From Brevibacterium iodinum ATCC 49514 (GTDB lineage Bacteria; Actinomycetota; Actinomycetes; Actinomycetales; Brevibacteriaceae): a stretch of 64,000 nt of DNA. Within the stretch, counting starts at the first letter, position 1; each line of letters begins with the position of its first letter. Shown here piece by piece: positions 34,142-43,222 of the stretch. Location: contig NZ_FXYX01000009.1 in NCBI RefSeq assembly GCF_900169265.1, positions 50,560 through 114,559 of the forward strand, given 5' to 3'. Below the pieces are notes generated by a model, which saw nothing but the letters and a program-made list of their open reading frames with translations, had not been told where the DNA came from and searched no databases. A program made the position numbers and the translations under genes.

Positions 34142-35263
34142 ATGACCACGACAACCGCCGCATGGACCGGCAACGACCGTGACCACAATTGGTCGAGTCC
34201 CGACCAGGACGATGCGGCCCTGAACTTTCACCGCACACTGAACGGCTACGAGCCCACCGCGCTCATCGAACTGCCGGAGCTCGCCCGCGAACTGGGGGTC
34301 GCCGCGGTCTTCGCCAAGGACGAGTCGACCAGGCTGGGCATGCCCGCGTTCAAGGCACTCGGTGCCTCGTGGGCCGTCCACCGTGCCCTTGAGGCGGCGC
34401 AGGCGGACACCGACGCCGAGGTGGTCACCGCCACGGATGGAAACCACGGTCGTGCCGTAGCCAGGTTCGCCCGGGAGGCTGGTCGTCCGGCTCGCATCTT
34501 CGTGCCGGCAGGCGGCATCCACCCGAGCGCGGTCGCCGCGATCCGCGGTGAAGGTGCTGAGGTCGTCGAGTCAGAGGCAAACTACGACCAGTCCGTCGAA
34601 GCGGCCGCCGACTATGCGGCCGCCAACGGCGGGGTGCTTGTCCAGGACACCGCGTGGGACGGCTACGAAGAGGTTCCCGGTTGGATCGTCGACGGCTATT
34701 CGACGCTGTTTCGTGAGATCGACGCTCAGCTGAGCGAGGCCGGCCATCACGCACCGGACCTCATCACCGTGCCGACCGGAGTCGGGTCTCTGCTGCAGGC
34801 CGCGCTCGCTCGCTACCGGCGGACGAGCGCCGGCGGCGATGCTTCCGGAACGGGAGCGTCCGGCGCCGCCGACACCGCAGTCGTGTCCGTCGAAACGGAA
34901 GCGGCGGCGTGCATGGGGCCGAGCCTCGATGCCGGACATCCGGTGACCGTGGAGACCGGAAATACGATCATGTCCGGGCTCAACTGCGGAACCCCCTCGT
35001 CGCTGGAGTGGCCCTTGGCCCGTGACGGCCTCGATGCCGCGGTCACGGTCGGCGACGCTGCCGCGATCGATGCCGCGCATCGGCTCGCCGATCTCGGGGT
35101 GGCCGCGGGACCCTGCGGAGCCGCCTCGTTGGCGGGGGTCAGAGAGGCACTCGCCGGTGTGGACGCCGAGTCCAGGCGCCGGCACCTGGGCGTGGACTCA
35201 GGCAGCGTCATCGTCCTCACCGTCACCGAGGGCTCCGCGGCGAACCCGGTGCCCGACGCCTGA
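34142..35263 (+). CDS. Diaminopropionate ammonia-lyase family, PLP-dependent
   Basis: A 373-residue fold-type II PLP enzyme. Lys71 in GMPAFKALGASWAV forms the Schiff base, and TATDGNHGRAVARFA holds the substrate-binding Asn. LITVPTGVGSLLQAAL is the phosphate/glycine region and CGAASLAGVREAL the C-terminal part. NHGRAVA and TAWDGYEEVPGWIVDGY are typical of diaminopropionate ammonia-lyase, which gives pyruvate and ammonia from 2,3-diaminopropionate; threonine dehydratase-type activity is possible. It is slightly shorter than usual for DpaL (about 400). It follows an Lrp remnant that may once have been its regulator. Confidence 0.85.
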   Translation: MTTTTAAWTGNDRDHNWSSPDQDDAALNFHRTLNGYEPTALIELPELARELGVAAVFAKDESTRLGMPAFKALGASWAVHRALEAAQADTDAEVVTATDGNHGRAVARFAREAGRPARIFVPAGGIHPSAVAAIRGEGAEVVESEANYDQSVEAAADYAAANGGVLVQDTAWDGYEEVPGWIVDGYSTLFREIDAQLSEAGHHAPDLITVPTGVGSLLQAALARYRRTSAGGDASGTGASGAADTAVVSVETEAAACMGPSLDAGHPVTVETGNTIMSGLNCGTPSSLEWPLARDGLDAAVTVGDAAAIDAAHRLADLGVAAGPCGAASLAGVREALAGVDAESRRRHLGVDSGSVIVLTVTEGSAANPVPDA

Positions 35264-35307
35264 GGCTGGATGCCTGGGGCACGTCGGGCACCGGGGCTTC
35301 GCCGGGA

Positions 35308-36829
35308 TCAGTCCGTCACTCGTTCTCGTCGTCGCGCCAAGACGCCGAGGGCCACATCGATGATGAGGAACACGACGAGGCTGATCCCCACCATCGGCAG
35401 GAATATTCCAATGCCGATTCCCGCGAGGACGATGACGCCGGTTCCCCACCACGGCGCGTTCAGCAGTGCTCCACGGGGTGGCTTTACCCCACATCGTCTC
35501 GTTGGGTCGTGCTTCGGGCGGCGCTGCCACCACATGACGTAGCCCCAGACCACCATCGCCGCGATTCCGATGGCGAGGACGAAGAGCACGAACTGGTTGG
35601 CCAGACCGAACAGCGAGCCCATGTGCAGGTCGATGCCCCAGCGGGCGAGCTTCGCCGCCAGACCGTAGTCGGCGAAGTCAACGCGATCTGTGACCTCCAT
35701 CGTCGTCGGATCGAAGGCGACGGCGTCGACCTTCGTCGGATAGCTGCGCTGGATCTCCTGGACCACCCACGCCGAGTTCGCGTCCGTAGCCGGCAGAATT
35801 TCGACCGCCCCGGTGTCGATGTTGACCCCGTGAGCCATGTCCAGCATCATGTCGAAATCGGCCGGGTCGACGTCGGCGGTATCTGACGTGGACCCTTGTC
35901 CTGTGCCGGCCTCGTCGCCGTTGTGCTCGGCGTGGGCGTCATGGCCTGCGTGTCCCTCGTGTCCTTCGTGGCCGGAGTGTCCTTCGTGTCCGGAGTGGTC
36001 GCCGGCACCGCCTGCGTCAGCCGACCCCGTGTCCGACTCTCCTGCCAGCTCTGTGGAGATCGCCGGTGTCTCCCAGCTCAGTGCCGCGCGCAGCTTCGTG
36101 ACGTTCTCGCCGCCGAGCTGGGACCAAGTGATTCCGGTGGCGGAGAGGAACAGCATCCCGATCGCCGCCCAGATGCCCACCGAGGCATGCCAGGAAAAAC
36201 TTCGCCGCAGGCCTGTCCCTATGTGCTTTCGGCTCGGTCGCAGCATCGCTGTGGGATTCTTCGTCCTGCGTGCCCGCTGGATCCAGAGTACGATTCCCGC
36301 GGCCGCGACGATGCCCATCCATGAGGCGGCAAGTTCGCTGTAGAGGCGTCCAAGATCCCCGAGGTGGAGGCTGCGGTGCAGCTGGTCGATCCAGGTGCGC
36401 AGCGGCAGGGCTCCCGAGGTTCCGTACACGGTGAGGTCACCGACCACCTCGGCGGTGGATGGATCGACGAAGATCGCCCGGGATCCGCTCTCTCCCCACG
36501 TTGGGGTCGGAGTACATCACGCGCGTGGTGTCTCCGGGCTCGGGTGCCGGGCGCACTGCCGAGGGCGCGGCACCGTCCCCGATCGTCGCGTTCGCTGCCT
36601 TGATCTGCGCGGCCAGCGGGAGCGGGTGGTCGGTCGGGGGAACGCTCAACTGTTCGGCGTAGACGAACTTTTCCAATGTCGGACTGATCGCGTAGGCCGC
36701 CCCGCTGAGCGCTGCGACGAGGATGAACGGGCCGATGAGGATTCCGGCGTAGAAGTGGAGGCGCCGCAGGAACGGGCCCAACCAATGTCGGCCCGAGTTT
36801 TCGGGCACGGTTTCAGAGGATGTTGTCAT
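35308..36829 (-). pseudogene. PepSY-associated membrane protein with His-rich loop, frameshifted
   Basis: The N-terminal part (ATG 36829) reads RRLHFYAGILIGPFILVAAL and PTLEKFVYAEQL to VMYSDPNVG. It then shifts frame near 36500, and the correct continuation ESGSRAIFVDPSTAEVVGD runs to the stop at 35308. The join lies in GTGGGGAGAGAGCGG, an AG repeat. The joined 507-residue product has four membrane helices, two PepSY regions (VDAVAFDPTTMEVTDRVD) and an outside His-rich loop around residue 275 with repeated GH/EGH units (HSGHEGHSGHEGHEGH). Metal, probably copper, handling is an inference from the His loop and the His-rich neighbour upstream. It may be inactivated or reflect a sequencing error. 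Confidence 0.8.
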
Positions 36830-36965
36830 GATGATGCTTTCTGTCGGATCTGCGCCGAGGCACGCACAGTCGACCCGGGACAGGCATGGGTCAGCCAGGT
36901 CGACCGAGTGCGGTCAGCAGAGATCGCATCGGCTCATGGGAGCCGATGTACGGATGTGATGAGTG

Positions 36966-37652
36966 TCAGAAAGCTGGCTGTGGCGGTCCTCGCCGCAGCA
37001 CCGGAGACCGGAGCACGCCGAGGCTGCGCGGCACCACCGGTTCGACGCTGACCTGCGCACGTGGTCCGGTGATGAGTGTCCGCAGGAGGATGGGTCGCGG
37101 GATGATCGCCCCGATGATGAGGCGGGCGAACTCGCCGAGCATGACCGGCAGCCGCTCGGCCCAGTAGATCACCGCGATCGTCACGATCCCGGCGATGCAG
37201 TGGGCCAAGAGCATCGCCGGTGAGGCGTGGGAATGCATCGCGTGCTCGGTGGCCATAGTTGTGTCCATGGCCGGCATTGACGCGTGCGCGGCGTGAGCTC
37301 CCTGCACCGAGTGAGCTCCGGACATCGCCTGACCAGCAGCGAGATGGGCCGAGTGGCTGCCGAGGAGGCCGCTCAGCCAGCTGCCCGCCCCGGTCGCACC
37401 GGTCTGGGCGAACAGGGAGAAGAGCAGGTGGAACAGTGCTTGGCTGACCCCGACCGAAACCGTGAGTCGCGGCAGCGAGAGTCGCCGCCCGGCCAGGAGG
37501 ACGCAGACGAGACTCGACAGCGCCAGCGGAACGATGATGCCCATCGCAGTCGGGAGGGCTCCCCCACCGAGCATGTGCGAGGTCAGTGCGACGAAGGTCG
37601 CCGCTGCCGCGGCCAGGATGCCGCGCAGTGCACGCCGGTGCCTGCCTCTCAT
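36966..37652 (-). CDS. His-rich polytopic membrane protein
   Basis: A 228-residue membrane protein with about five helices. It contains a His/Met-rich stretch between helices (HLAAGQAMSGAHSVQGAHAA, then MDTTMATEHAMHSHASPAM). No named family is certain. The His and Met cluster and the PepSY neighbour downstream (137 bp) suggest a copper or other soft-metal role. ATG 37652 is chosen over a more upstream frame that would overlap the divergent gene. The start of the upstream PadR-controlled operon is only 100 bp away on the other strand. Confidence 0.72.
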   Translation of the reverse strand: MRGRHRRALRGILAAAAATFVALTSHMLGGGALPTAMGIIVPLALSSLVCVLLAGRRLSLPRLTVSVGVSQALFHLLFSLFAQTGATGAGSWLSGLLGSHSAHLAAGQAMSGAHSVQGAHAAHASMPAMDTTMATEHAMHSHASPAMLLAHCIAGIVTIAVIYWAERLPVMLGEFARLIIGAIIPRPILLRTLITGPRAQVSVEPVVPRSLGVLRSPVLRRGPPQPAF

Positions 37653-37716
37653 CCCCACGCGTCTATTTTCACACAGCGCGGCGTTGCCCAGGGGAACAAT
37701 CGCGATCAATCGACTC

Positions 37717-37749
37717 TTGCACCACGCAGTGAACCATAGGTACAGTACC
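37717..37749 (+). promoter_or_regulatory. Leaderless promoter with overlapping palindrome (PadR operon)
   Basis: TTGCAC (37717-37722) and TACAGT (37741-37746) are spaced by 18 bases, placing the transcript start at or next to ATG 37753, so the mRNA is probably leaderless. The 11-bp palindrome GGTAC-A-GTACC (37739-37749) covers the -10 and is a candidate PadR operator. Confidence 0.55.
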
Positions 37750-37752
37750 AAT

Positions 37753-38202
37753 ATGTCTAATACCTCGCAGACAACATCACCCGCCAATGCCCGGACCCTG
37801 CTGCTGCCCTATACGCTCGGCCTCGTCATCGCCATGGCCATCGTCCAGATCGTCATCGCGGTCACCGGCGGTGAGGTCACGATCCTCGCCGAAATCCTCA
37901 CTGCCGTCGTGGCGCTCGGCATCGTCATCTGGCTGTGGCGGAATCTGCGGACCCTCAAACGTGTCCGCTTCGGAGTCGCCATCGTCCATGTCATCGCCTT
38001 CGTGACGGTGACGATGTCGTTCAACCTGCATGCGGTCATCCAGACCGTCGCCCTCCGATTCGGCGACGTGCCGCCCATGCCAGAGCACAGCATCATCTTC
38101 GGCTCCTGGTTCGGAGCGACCATCGCCATGAGCGCACTCTGGGGGCTCGGCCTGCTCATCCACCTTCTCGGTGCCGTGCTCGGCCGCGGCTGGGAGGACT
38201 GA
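37753..38202 (+). CDS. Four-helix membrane protein in PadR operon
   Basis: A 149-residue integral membrane protein of unknown family with four helices: LLPYTLGLVIAMAIVQIVIA, ILAEILTAVVALGIVIWLW, VAIVHVIAFVTVTMSF and SALWGLGLLIHLLGAVLG. There is no ribosome-binding site before ATG 37753, in keeping with a leaderless transcript. It is followed after two bases by the PadR regulator. By analogy with other PadR operons it may act in membrane stress or drug response; this is unproven. Confidence 0.75.
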   Translation: MSNTSQTTSPANARTLLLPYTLGLVIAMAIVQIVIAVTGGEVTILAEILTAVVALGIVIWLWRNLRTLKRVRFGVAIVHVIAFVTVTMSFNLHAVIQTVALRFGDVPPMPEHSIIFGSWFGATIAMSALWGLGLLIHLLGAVLGRGWED

Positions 38203-38204
38203 GC

Positions 38205-38597
38205 GTGGCTGACACGTCGCGCACGGACACGAGTGCGGAATCCGTTGCCGCACCCACCCCGGAGGAGCGCGAGTGGCTCGACCACCGCGTCGAGACCTGG
38301 GTCGAGACGTATAAGAAGTCGATGCTCACCCCGGTCACGCTCTCACTCGTCGGTGAGCATCAACCGGCCGAGGTCTCGACCATCGCCGAGTCGGTCACCG
38401 CCGCCACCGGGTGGCAGATCACCGAGCGCGGCCTCTACCGTACGGTAAAACGTCTGCAGGATTCCGGCCTGCTGCAGAGCACCGCCGTCGCCGCCCCGCG
38501 GACCGGGGCGAAACGCAAACTCCTGACTCTGACCCCGCTGGGGGCGAGCTTTCTCGACGGAATCAGGGGCAACCTCGTCGAGGTGCCGGGCGGCTGA
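38205..38597 (+). CDS. PadR-family transcriptional regulator
   Basis: A 130-residue winged-helix repressor. TPVTLSLVGEHQPAEVSTIA and ITERGLYRTVKRLQDSGLL form the recognition HTH, and GAKRKLLTLTPLGASFLDGI is the typical PadR wing. The GTG at 38205 has GGGAGGA upstream and begins two bases after the preceding stop (translational coupling). The C-terminal dimerisation helix is short. It probably represses its own operon through the palindrome at 37739-37749. Confidence 0.82.
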   Translation: MADTSRTDTSAESVAAPTPEEREWLDHRVETWVETYKKSMLTPVTLSLVGEHQPAEVSTIAESVTAATGWQITERGLYRTVKRLQDSGLLQSTAVAAPRTGAKRKLLTLTPLGASFLDGIRGNLVEVPGG

Positions 38598-38612
38598 CGA
38601 TTCTGACGAGAT

Positions 38613-41600
38613 TCACCCCTCCAACAGACCCTTGATGTCCGCGGCCGAGATCACCTCGCTGAAGGCGCTGCCGTCGTCCATGAGCGCGGTGAAGAGTTCG
38701 GCCTTCTTCGTCTGCAGCGCCAGCACCTTCTCCTCGATCGTGTTCTCGGCGACGAGTCGGTAGACCATGACCTGCCGGGTCTGACCGATGCGGTGCGTCC
38801 GGTCGACTGCCTGATTCTCTGCCGCAGGATTCCACCACGGGTCGAGCAGGAACACGTAGTCCGCCTCGGTGAGGGTGAGCCCGAACCCGCCGGCCTTGAG
38901 GCTGATGAGGAACACGGGAGCGCTGCCCTCACGGAAGGCTTCGATGACCTTCGTCCGATCCGTCGTGGACCCGTCGAGGTAGACGTAGTCGATCCCGCTG
39001 TCCTCGAGTTCGGCCGCCACCGCACGCAGGTAGCTCGTGAACTGGCTGAACACGAGCGCCCGATGACCCTCATCCCGGACCTCGGCGAGGTGGCTCATGA
39101 GCACACCGAGTTTGCTCGAGGCGATCCCGGAGTCCGCATACTCGGCGACGATCCCCGGATCGAGCGCGAGCATCCGCAGCAGCGTCAGTGACCGGAAGAT
39201 CGCGAACCGGTTCTTCTCGAACTCCCCGAGGAGGCCGAGCACCTGCTTACGCTCGCGTTGCAGCACCGTGTCATAGAGTCGCCGGTGCGCCGGTTCGAGC
39301 TCGACCGTGAGCACCTGCTCCTGCTTCTCGGGCAGGTCCGCGGCCACGAGATCCTTGGTCCGGCGCAGCATGAACGGGCGCAGCCGTGTCCGCAGCCGGT
39401 CCATCCGCTCCGGCGCCTCCCCGAATTCGATCGGGCGGACATAGTCCTCCCTGAAGCGCTTCGCGTTCGGAAACAATCCCGGCGAGGTGATCGCGGCCAG
39501 CGACCAGACATCGGTGAGCGAATTCTCCATCGGCGTGCCCGTGATCGCCAGCCGGAACGGCGCCTCGAGTCGCCTCGCCGCGCGGTGCGTCTTCGCCTGG
39601 TGATTCTTCATGAACTGGGCTTCGTCGTAGATGAGGCCTGCCCAGTCGAGGGCGGCGAATTCGTCGATGTCGAGACGCATCACCGCATACGAGGTGACGA
39701 CGATGTCGGCACCGGCGACCGCCGCGGCGACGGAGCGCTTGCGCTTCTTCGCGGTCTCTCCCACCGCGGTCACGCTCAGGTGCGGGGTGAATTTGCGGGC
39801 TTCGAGCACCCAGTTCGCCACCACCGAGGTGGGGGCGACGACGAGGAATGGGGCCCGCGTCTCGGTCTCGCTTTCGGTGCGGTCGTGGTCGATGAAAGCG
39901 AGCGTCTGCAGGGTCTTGCCCAGACCCATATCGTCGGCGAGGATCCCGCCGAGGCGGTGCTGCCGGAGGAACGCCAACCAGCGGAACCCCTCCACCTGGT
40001 AGGGCCGCAGCTGCGCGTTCACGGTGTCGGGCACGGCCACCTCGGCGATCGTATCGAGGTGCCTCAGCCCGCCGATGAGTTCGGTCCACCTCGGATCGTC
40101 GGCGACGTCATCGGCGAGATCCTCGAGTTCGTCGTACAGGGCGGTCTGGTAGCGACTGATCTGCGGATTCTCCGGCGAGAAGCCATCGAGGGCATTCGCT
40201 TCGGTCAGCAGTTCGCGCAGACGGCCGAAGGCGGGGTTGTCGAGGGAGAAGAACGATCCGTCGTCGAGGATGAGGTGGGATTGCTCCCTCGCGAGCGCGG
40301 TGAAGAGTTCGACGAAGGGGATCTCGTGGTCATCGACCGTGATGTCGATGCCGAGGTCGAACCAGTCCGAGTCGTCGGTCGCCTGCGTGCGGAGGCTGAC
40401 CTGCGGGGTCGCGTCGAGTTCACGGAATTCCGGGGCGTTGTCGCTGTCGGCGAAGGTAACCGTGACGTCATCAAGTTCTTGGATTCGGGGCAGGATCCGG
40501 GTGCTGTAGGTGGCGGCGTCGATGCCGGTCAGGATGGTCGATTCTGTTCGGGCGGCGTCGGGGTCGATGGTGCGCAGGCGACGGAGGACGGCGTGCTCAA
40601 ACTTCTGGTCGCGACCGCGCACCTGGTCGGACAGTTCGCTGCGATGGGGCACCAAGTGGAATGTCCGCTGTGGCGAGTAGTAGGTCCATGACCAGTTGAG
40701 ACGCATCGTCGGGTTGGATCGGCCCGGGCCGCGGTCGCTCTTGTCTGAGCCGCCTCTGGCGGACCTGTGCTGGTCGGGGTTGTCGTAGCTGATGTGGAGG
40801 TTGAGGTGCGGGGACTTCTCGACGGGCAGGTGCACGGATCCGTCGCTGCTGATGACTCGGTCACCGGCACCGCTATTCGTGGCGCCGAGGTCGGACTTCT
40901 TCCCGTTCCCGACTCCCCGGATCCCGCCGCGCCTCTCGGGCGACTTCCGCAGCAGCGGGAGGACGCGGTCAACGAAATCTTCGTGCCCTTGTTCGGGGAT
41001 CCTTGTGGCCGCGGGCCCTTCGAGAAGGGTGCGCTGTGCCTCGGTCATCGGCTCGGTCAGTGGCGCAAGTGTGACCACGGCTTTCGCCGTGCCCACCATG
41101 TCCAGGCGGTACACGCCGCCGAGTCCGATAGGCCGGACTTCGTGAGCCTGCATCGGCTGATCGTCGATGACGACTGCGGACTTGAGCACGAGGTCGTCGT
41201 CGCTGCGCGTGACATCGAGCTGGAATTCGGCCCGTTGCCCCAGCCGGATTGCGATCTGCTTGTCGGCGCTGACAAGTGGAATGTCGAGGTCAGCAGCCTG
41301 ACCGAGCAGCTCCCACAGGAAGGGGGAGCCGAAGTCGTCGAGCCGGATCGTTGCCGACGACTGTGCATGGCCGAATCGGCCGAGCCCGTCGTCGAGGGTG
41401 ACCAGTCGGTAGAACCATTCGAATTGGTCGGCGTCGAAGCGCGAGGCGTTGAGTCGTGAGGTGAACCAGTGCCAGCCGGCCTGCCCCTTGATCCAGTTGT
41501 TCTTCGCTCCAGGGATCAGCGGCCGGACGTGCAGCTGCGGTTCCGCCTCATCAGGGATTTCAGCGGCCTTGAGTCTCGATGGTGACCTATTGAAGTAGCT

Positions 41601-42155
41601 GCGCTGTGGGGCGCGGTGGAGTTCGAAGCCGAGTGCCACGGTCTCGGGCTGCGCGCTCGGCCGACGCGAGACCTCGATGATGCGGTCAAGCCGCTGTCTC
41701 CATTCCGGTACCCGAACCTGTCTGACTGTCGATCGCCCGCCACCGATGATCGCGCCGAAGTCGGAAGGGTCGGCACCCCTGACGTGTTCAGTTTCGTCTT
41801 CTCCGATCGCGCGACGATAGTCGTCCATAATCGCGGAGGTCCGCTGTTCGAGCATCTGCTGATTGTTGACGATGACCACGGCCACGCAGTGCTTGCAGTC
41901 GTAGCCGACCGGACAGGTGCAGACGGTGTCGACGATCTCGCCGGGTCCGCCGTCGTCTGAATCATCAAAGGTGATCGTGGTCTGATACAATCCCGCGGAG
42001 CCGGCCACATCGGCGACGAGCTGCCGGTCGGATTCGTGCCAGAGGATCCGCAGCACCTGACCTTTGCGCGCATAATCGGTGCCGCGCGCGAAGGTTCCAG
42101 GGTCAACGAAGGCCTTCAGCTCGTCTTTCGGGACGACGGTCATGGCTCGATCCAT
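38613..42155 (-). CDS. SNF2-family helicase with SWIM zinc finger
   Basis: An 1180-residue SNF2 ATPase. The SWIM finger is at the N-terminus (VCTCPVGYDCKHCVAVVI, C79-x-C81 and C87-x-H89). A bacterial SNF2-associated region follows to about residue 690. The helicase lobes then have Walker A LADDMGLGKTLQT near 740, YDEAQFMKN, ITGTPMENS, VFSQFTSYL, LISLKAGGFGLTL and ENQAVDRTHRIGQ. It is closely similar to the enzyme at 5109-8114 in lobes and C-terminus (TAADIKGLLEG in the other, SAADIKGLLEG here), so they are paralogues. Role in DNA-protein remodelling, details unknown. Start 42155 (MDRAM) or 42143. Confidence 0.93.
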   Translation of the reverse strand: MDRAMTVVPKDELKAFVDPGTFARGTDYARKGQVLRILWHESDRQLVADVAGSAGLYQTTITFDDSDDGGPGEIVDTVCTCPVGYDCKHCVAVVIVNNQQMLEQRTSAIMDDYRRAIGEDETEHVRGADPSDFGAIIGGGRSTVRQVRVPEWRQRLDRIIEVSRRPSAQPETVALGFELHRAPQRSYFNRSPSRLKAAEIPDEAEPQLHVRPLIPGAKNNWIKGQAGWHWFTSRLNASRFDADQFEWFYRLVTLDDGLGRFGHAQSSATIRLDDFGSPFLWELLGQAADLDIPLVSADKQIAIRLGQRAEFQLDVTRSDDDLVLKSAVVIDDQPMQAHEVRPIGLGGVYRLDMVGTAKAVVTLAPLTEPMTEAQRTLLEGPAATRIPEQGHEDFVDRVLPLLRKSPERRGGIRGVGNGKKSDLGATNSGAGDRVISSDGSVHLPVEKSPHLNLHISYDNPDQHRSARGGSDKSDRGPGRSNPTMRLNWSWTYYSPQRTFHLVPHRSELSDQVRGRDQKFEHAVLRRLRTIDPDAARTESTILTGIDAATYSTRILPRIQELDDVTVTFADSDNAPEFRELDATPQVSLRTQATDDSDWFDLGIDITVDDHEIPFVELFTALAREQSHLILDDGSFFSLDNPAFGRLRELLTEANALDGFSPENPQISRYQTALYDELEDLADDVADDPRWTELIGGLRHLDTIAEVAVPDTVNAQLRPYQVEGFRWLAFLRQHRLGGILADDMGLGKTLQTLAFIDHDRTESETETRAPFLVVAPTSVVANWVLEARKFTPHLSVTAVGETAKKRKRSVAAAVAGADIVVTSYAVMRLDIDEFAALDWAGLIYDEAQFMKNHQAKTHRAARRLEAPFRLAITGTPMENSLTDVWSLAAITSPGLFPNAKRFREDYVRPIEFGEAPERMDRLRTRLRPFMLRRTKDLVAADLPEKQEQVLTVELEPAHRRLYDTVLQRERKQVLGLLGEFEKNRFAIFRSLTLLRMLALDPGIVAEYADSGIASSKLGVLMSHLAEVRDEGHRALVFSQFTSYLRAVAAELEDSGIDYVYLDGSTTDRTKVIEAFREGSAPVFLISLKAGGFGLTLTEADYVFLLDPWWNPAAENQAVDRTHRIGQTRQVMVYRLVAENTIEEKVLALQTKKAELFTALMDDGSAFSEVISAADIKGLLEG

Positions 42156-42216
42156 GCCGCCAGTCTTCCATCTGCAGCTGACATGCGTGGCCAGCCGGCA
42201 GCAATGAGGCCCGGCC

Positions 42217-43083
42217 TCACATCTCCTCGTGCGTCAGGGGATCCCGAGCCTTCATCCGACCGCGCTCGAGCCCGGAGATCGCAGCCACCTCGGCGGGGGT
42301 GAGGGCGAAGTCGAAGACGGCGGCGTTGAGGCGCTGGCGTTCGGGGTTCGCCGACTTCGGGATCGGGATGGAACCGACTTCGATATGCCAGCGCAGGACC
42401 ACCTGGGCGGGGGTGACATCGTGGGCGGCGGCCGCCTCGGCGATGGGGGTTTCGTCGAAGAGCCCCTGGTCACGGTAGAGCGGGGACCAGCTCTCGGTCT
42501 GCACACCGATGGAGCGGTGGAAGGCGACGAGCTTGTCCTGCGGGAAATACGGATGAAGCTCGACCTGGTTGACGGCCGGGGTGACCCCGGTCTTCTCGAC
42601 GAGCTCCGTGAGCATCTCCTCGGTGAAGTTCGAGACGCCGATGGACTTCACGAGCCCGCGCTCGCGCAGTTCGATGAGCCCGCGCCAGGTGTCGACGTAC
42701 TTGCCGACGCTGGGATTGGGCCAGTGGATGAGGTGGAGGTCGAGGTAATCGAGACCGAGCCGGGCCAGGGACTCCTCGGTGCTCGCGATCGCCTCGTCGA
42801 AGCCGTGATGGCGGCCGGGGATCTTGCTCGTGACGAACAGGTCCTCGCGTGGGGTGACGGTGTTCGTGATGGCCTCACCGACCTCGCGCTCGTTCTCGTA
42901 GTTCACCGCGGTGTCGAGGAGTCGGTAGCCCGCGTTGTCGACGGCGTTCACGATCGCGTCGACGCCTTCCTCGCCTTTCATCGCGTAGATACCGAGCCCG
43001 AGCTGCGGGATCGCGCGTCCGTCGTTGAGGTCGAGGGTGGGGGTGGGTGAGTTCTGGGCTGAGGAATCTGCTGAGTTCGCCAT
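42217..43083 (-). CDS. Aldo/keto reductase
   Basis: A 288-residue NADPH-dependent reductase of the 2,5-diketo-gluconate reductase group. The catalytic tetrad is Asp57, Tyr62 (RLLDTAVNYENE), Lys87 (FVTSKIPG) and His120 (LHLIHWPNP). The NADPH-binding end is SIPIPKSANPERQRLN. Aldehydes and ketones of sugars are typical substrates. It is transcribed alone, 61 bp downstream of nothing in its direction, and is followed by the SNF2 gene. Confidence 0.92.
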   Translation of the reverse strand: MANSADSSAQNSPTPTLDLNDGRAIPQLGLGIYAMKGEEGVDAIVNAVDNAGYRLLDTAVNYENEREVGEAITNTVTPREDLFVTSKIPGRHHGFDEAIASTEESLARLGLDYLDLHLIHWPNPSVGKYVDTWRGLIELRERGLVKSIGVSNFTEEMLTELVEKTGVTPAVNQVELHPYFPQDKLVAFHRSIGVQTESWSPLYRDQGLFDETPIAEAAAAHDVTPAQVVLRWHIEVGSIPIPKSANPERQRLNAAVFDFALTPAEVAAISGLERGRMKARDPLTHEEM

Positions 43084-43100
43084 ACCTTCACCCTATGACC

Positions 43101-43110
43101 GCCGAGGCGG
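43101..43110 (+). repeat. GCCGAGGCGG dispersed 10-mer, intergenic copy
   Basis: An intergenic copy of the dispersed 10-mer, in the 139-bp gap between the divergent aldo/keto reductase and membrane protein genes, immediately upstream of the former. Confidence 0.7.
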
Positions 43111-43222
43111 CTCTGGCCAGGGTGTTCACCGCCGGATGCTGTGGGGGAGCTCTTCCTGTGAGGAGAACCTGAGCATCACTCAAGGTGGATTGTCGCGATA
43201 TTCCTCCTGTTAATGTGGACGC

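Noticed and set aside
38436..38447. TACCGTACGGTA, a perfect palindrome
   Set aside because: It lies inside the PadR coding sequence and differs from the palindrome at the operon promoter, so it is probably chance.
39258..40691. A 477-codon plus-strand frame opposite the second SNF2 gene
   Set aside because: Antisense to a well-supported helicase, with no recognisable motif.
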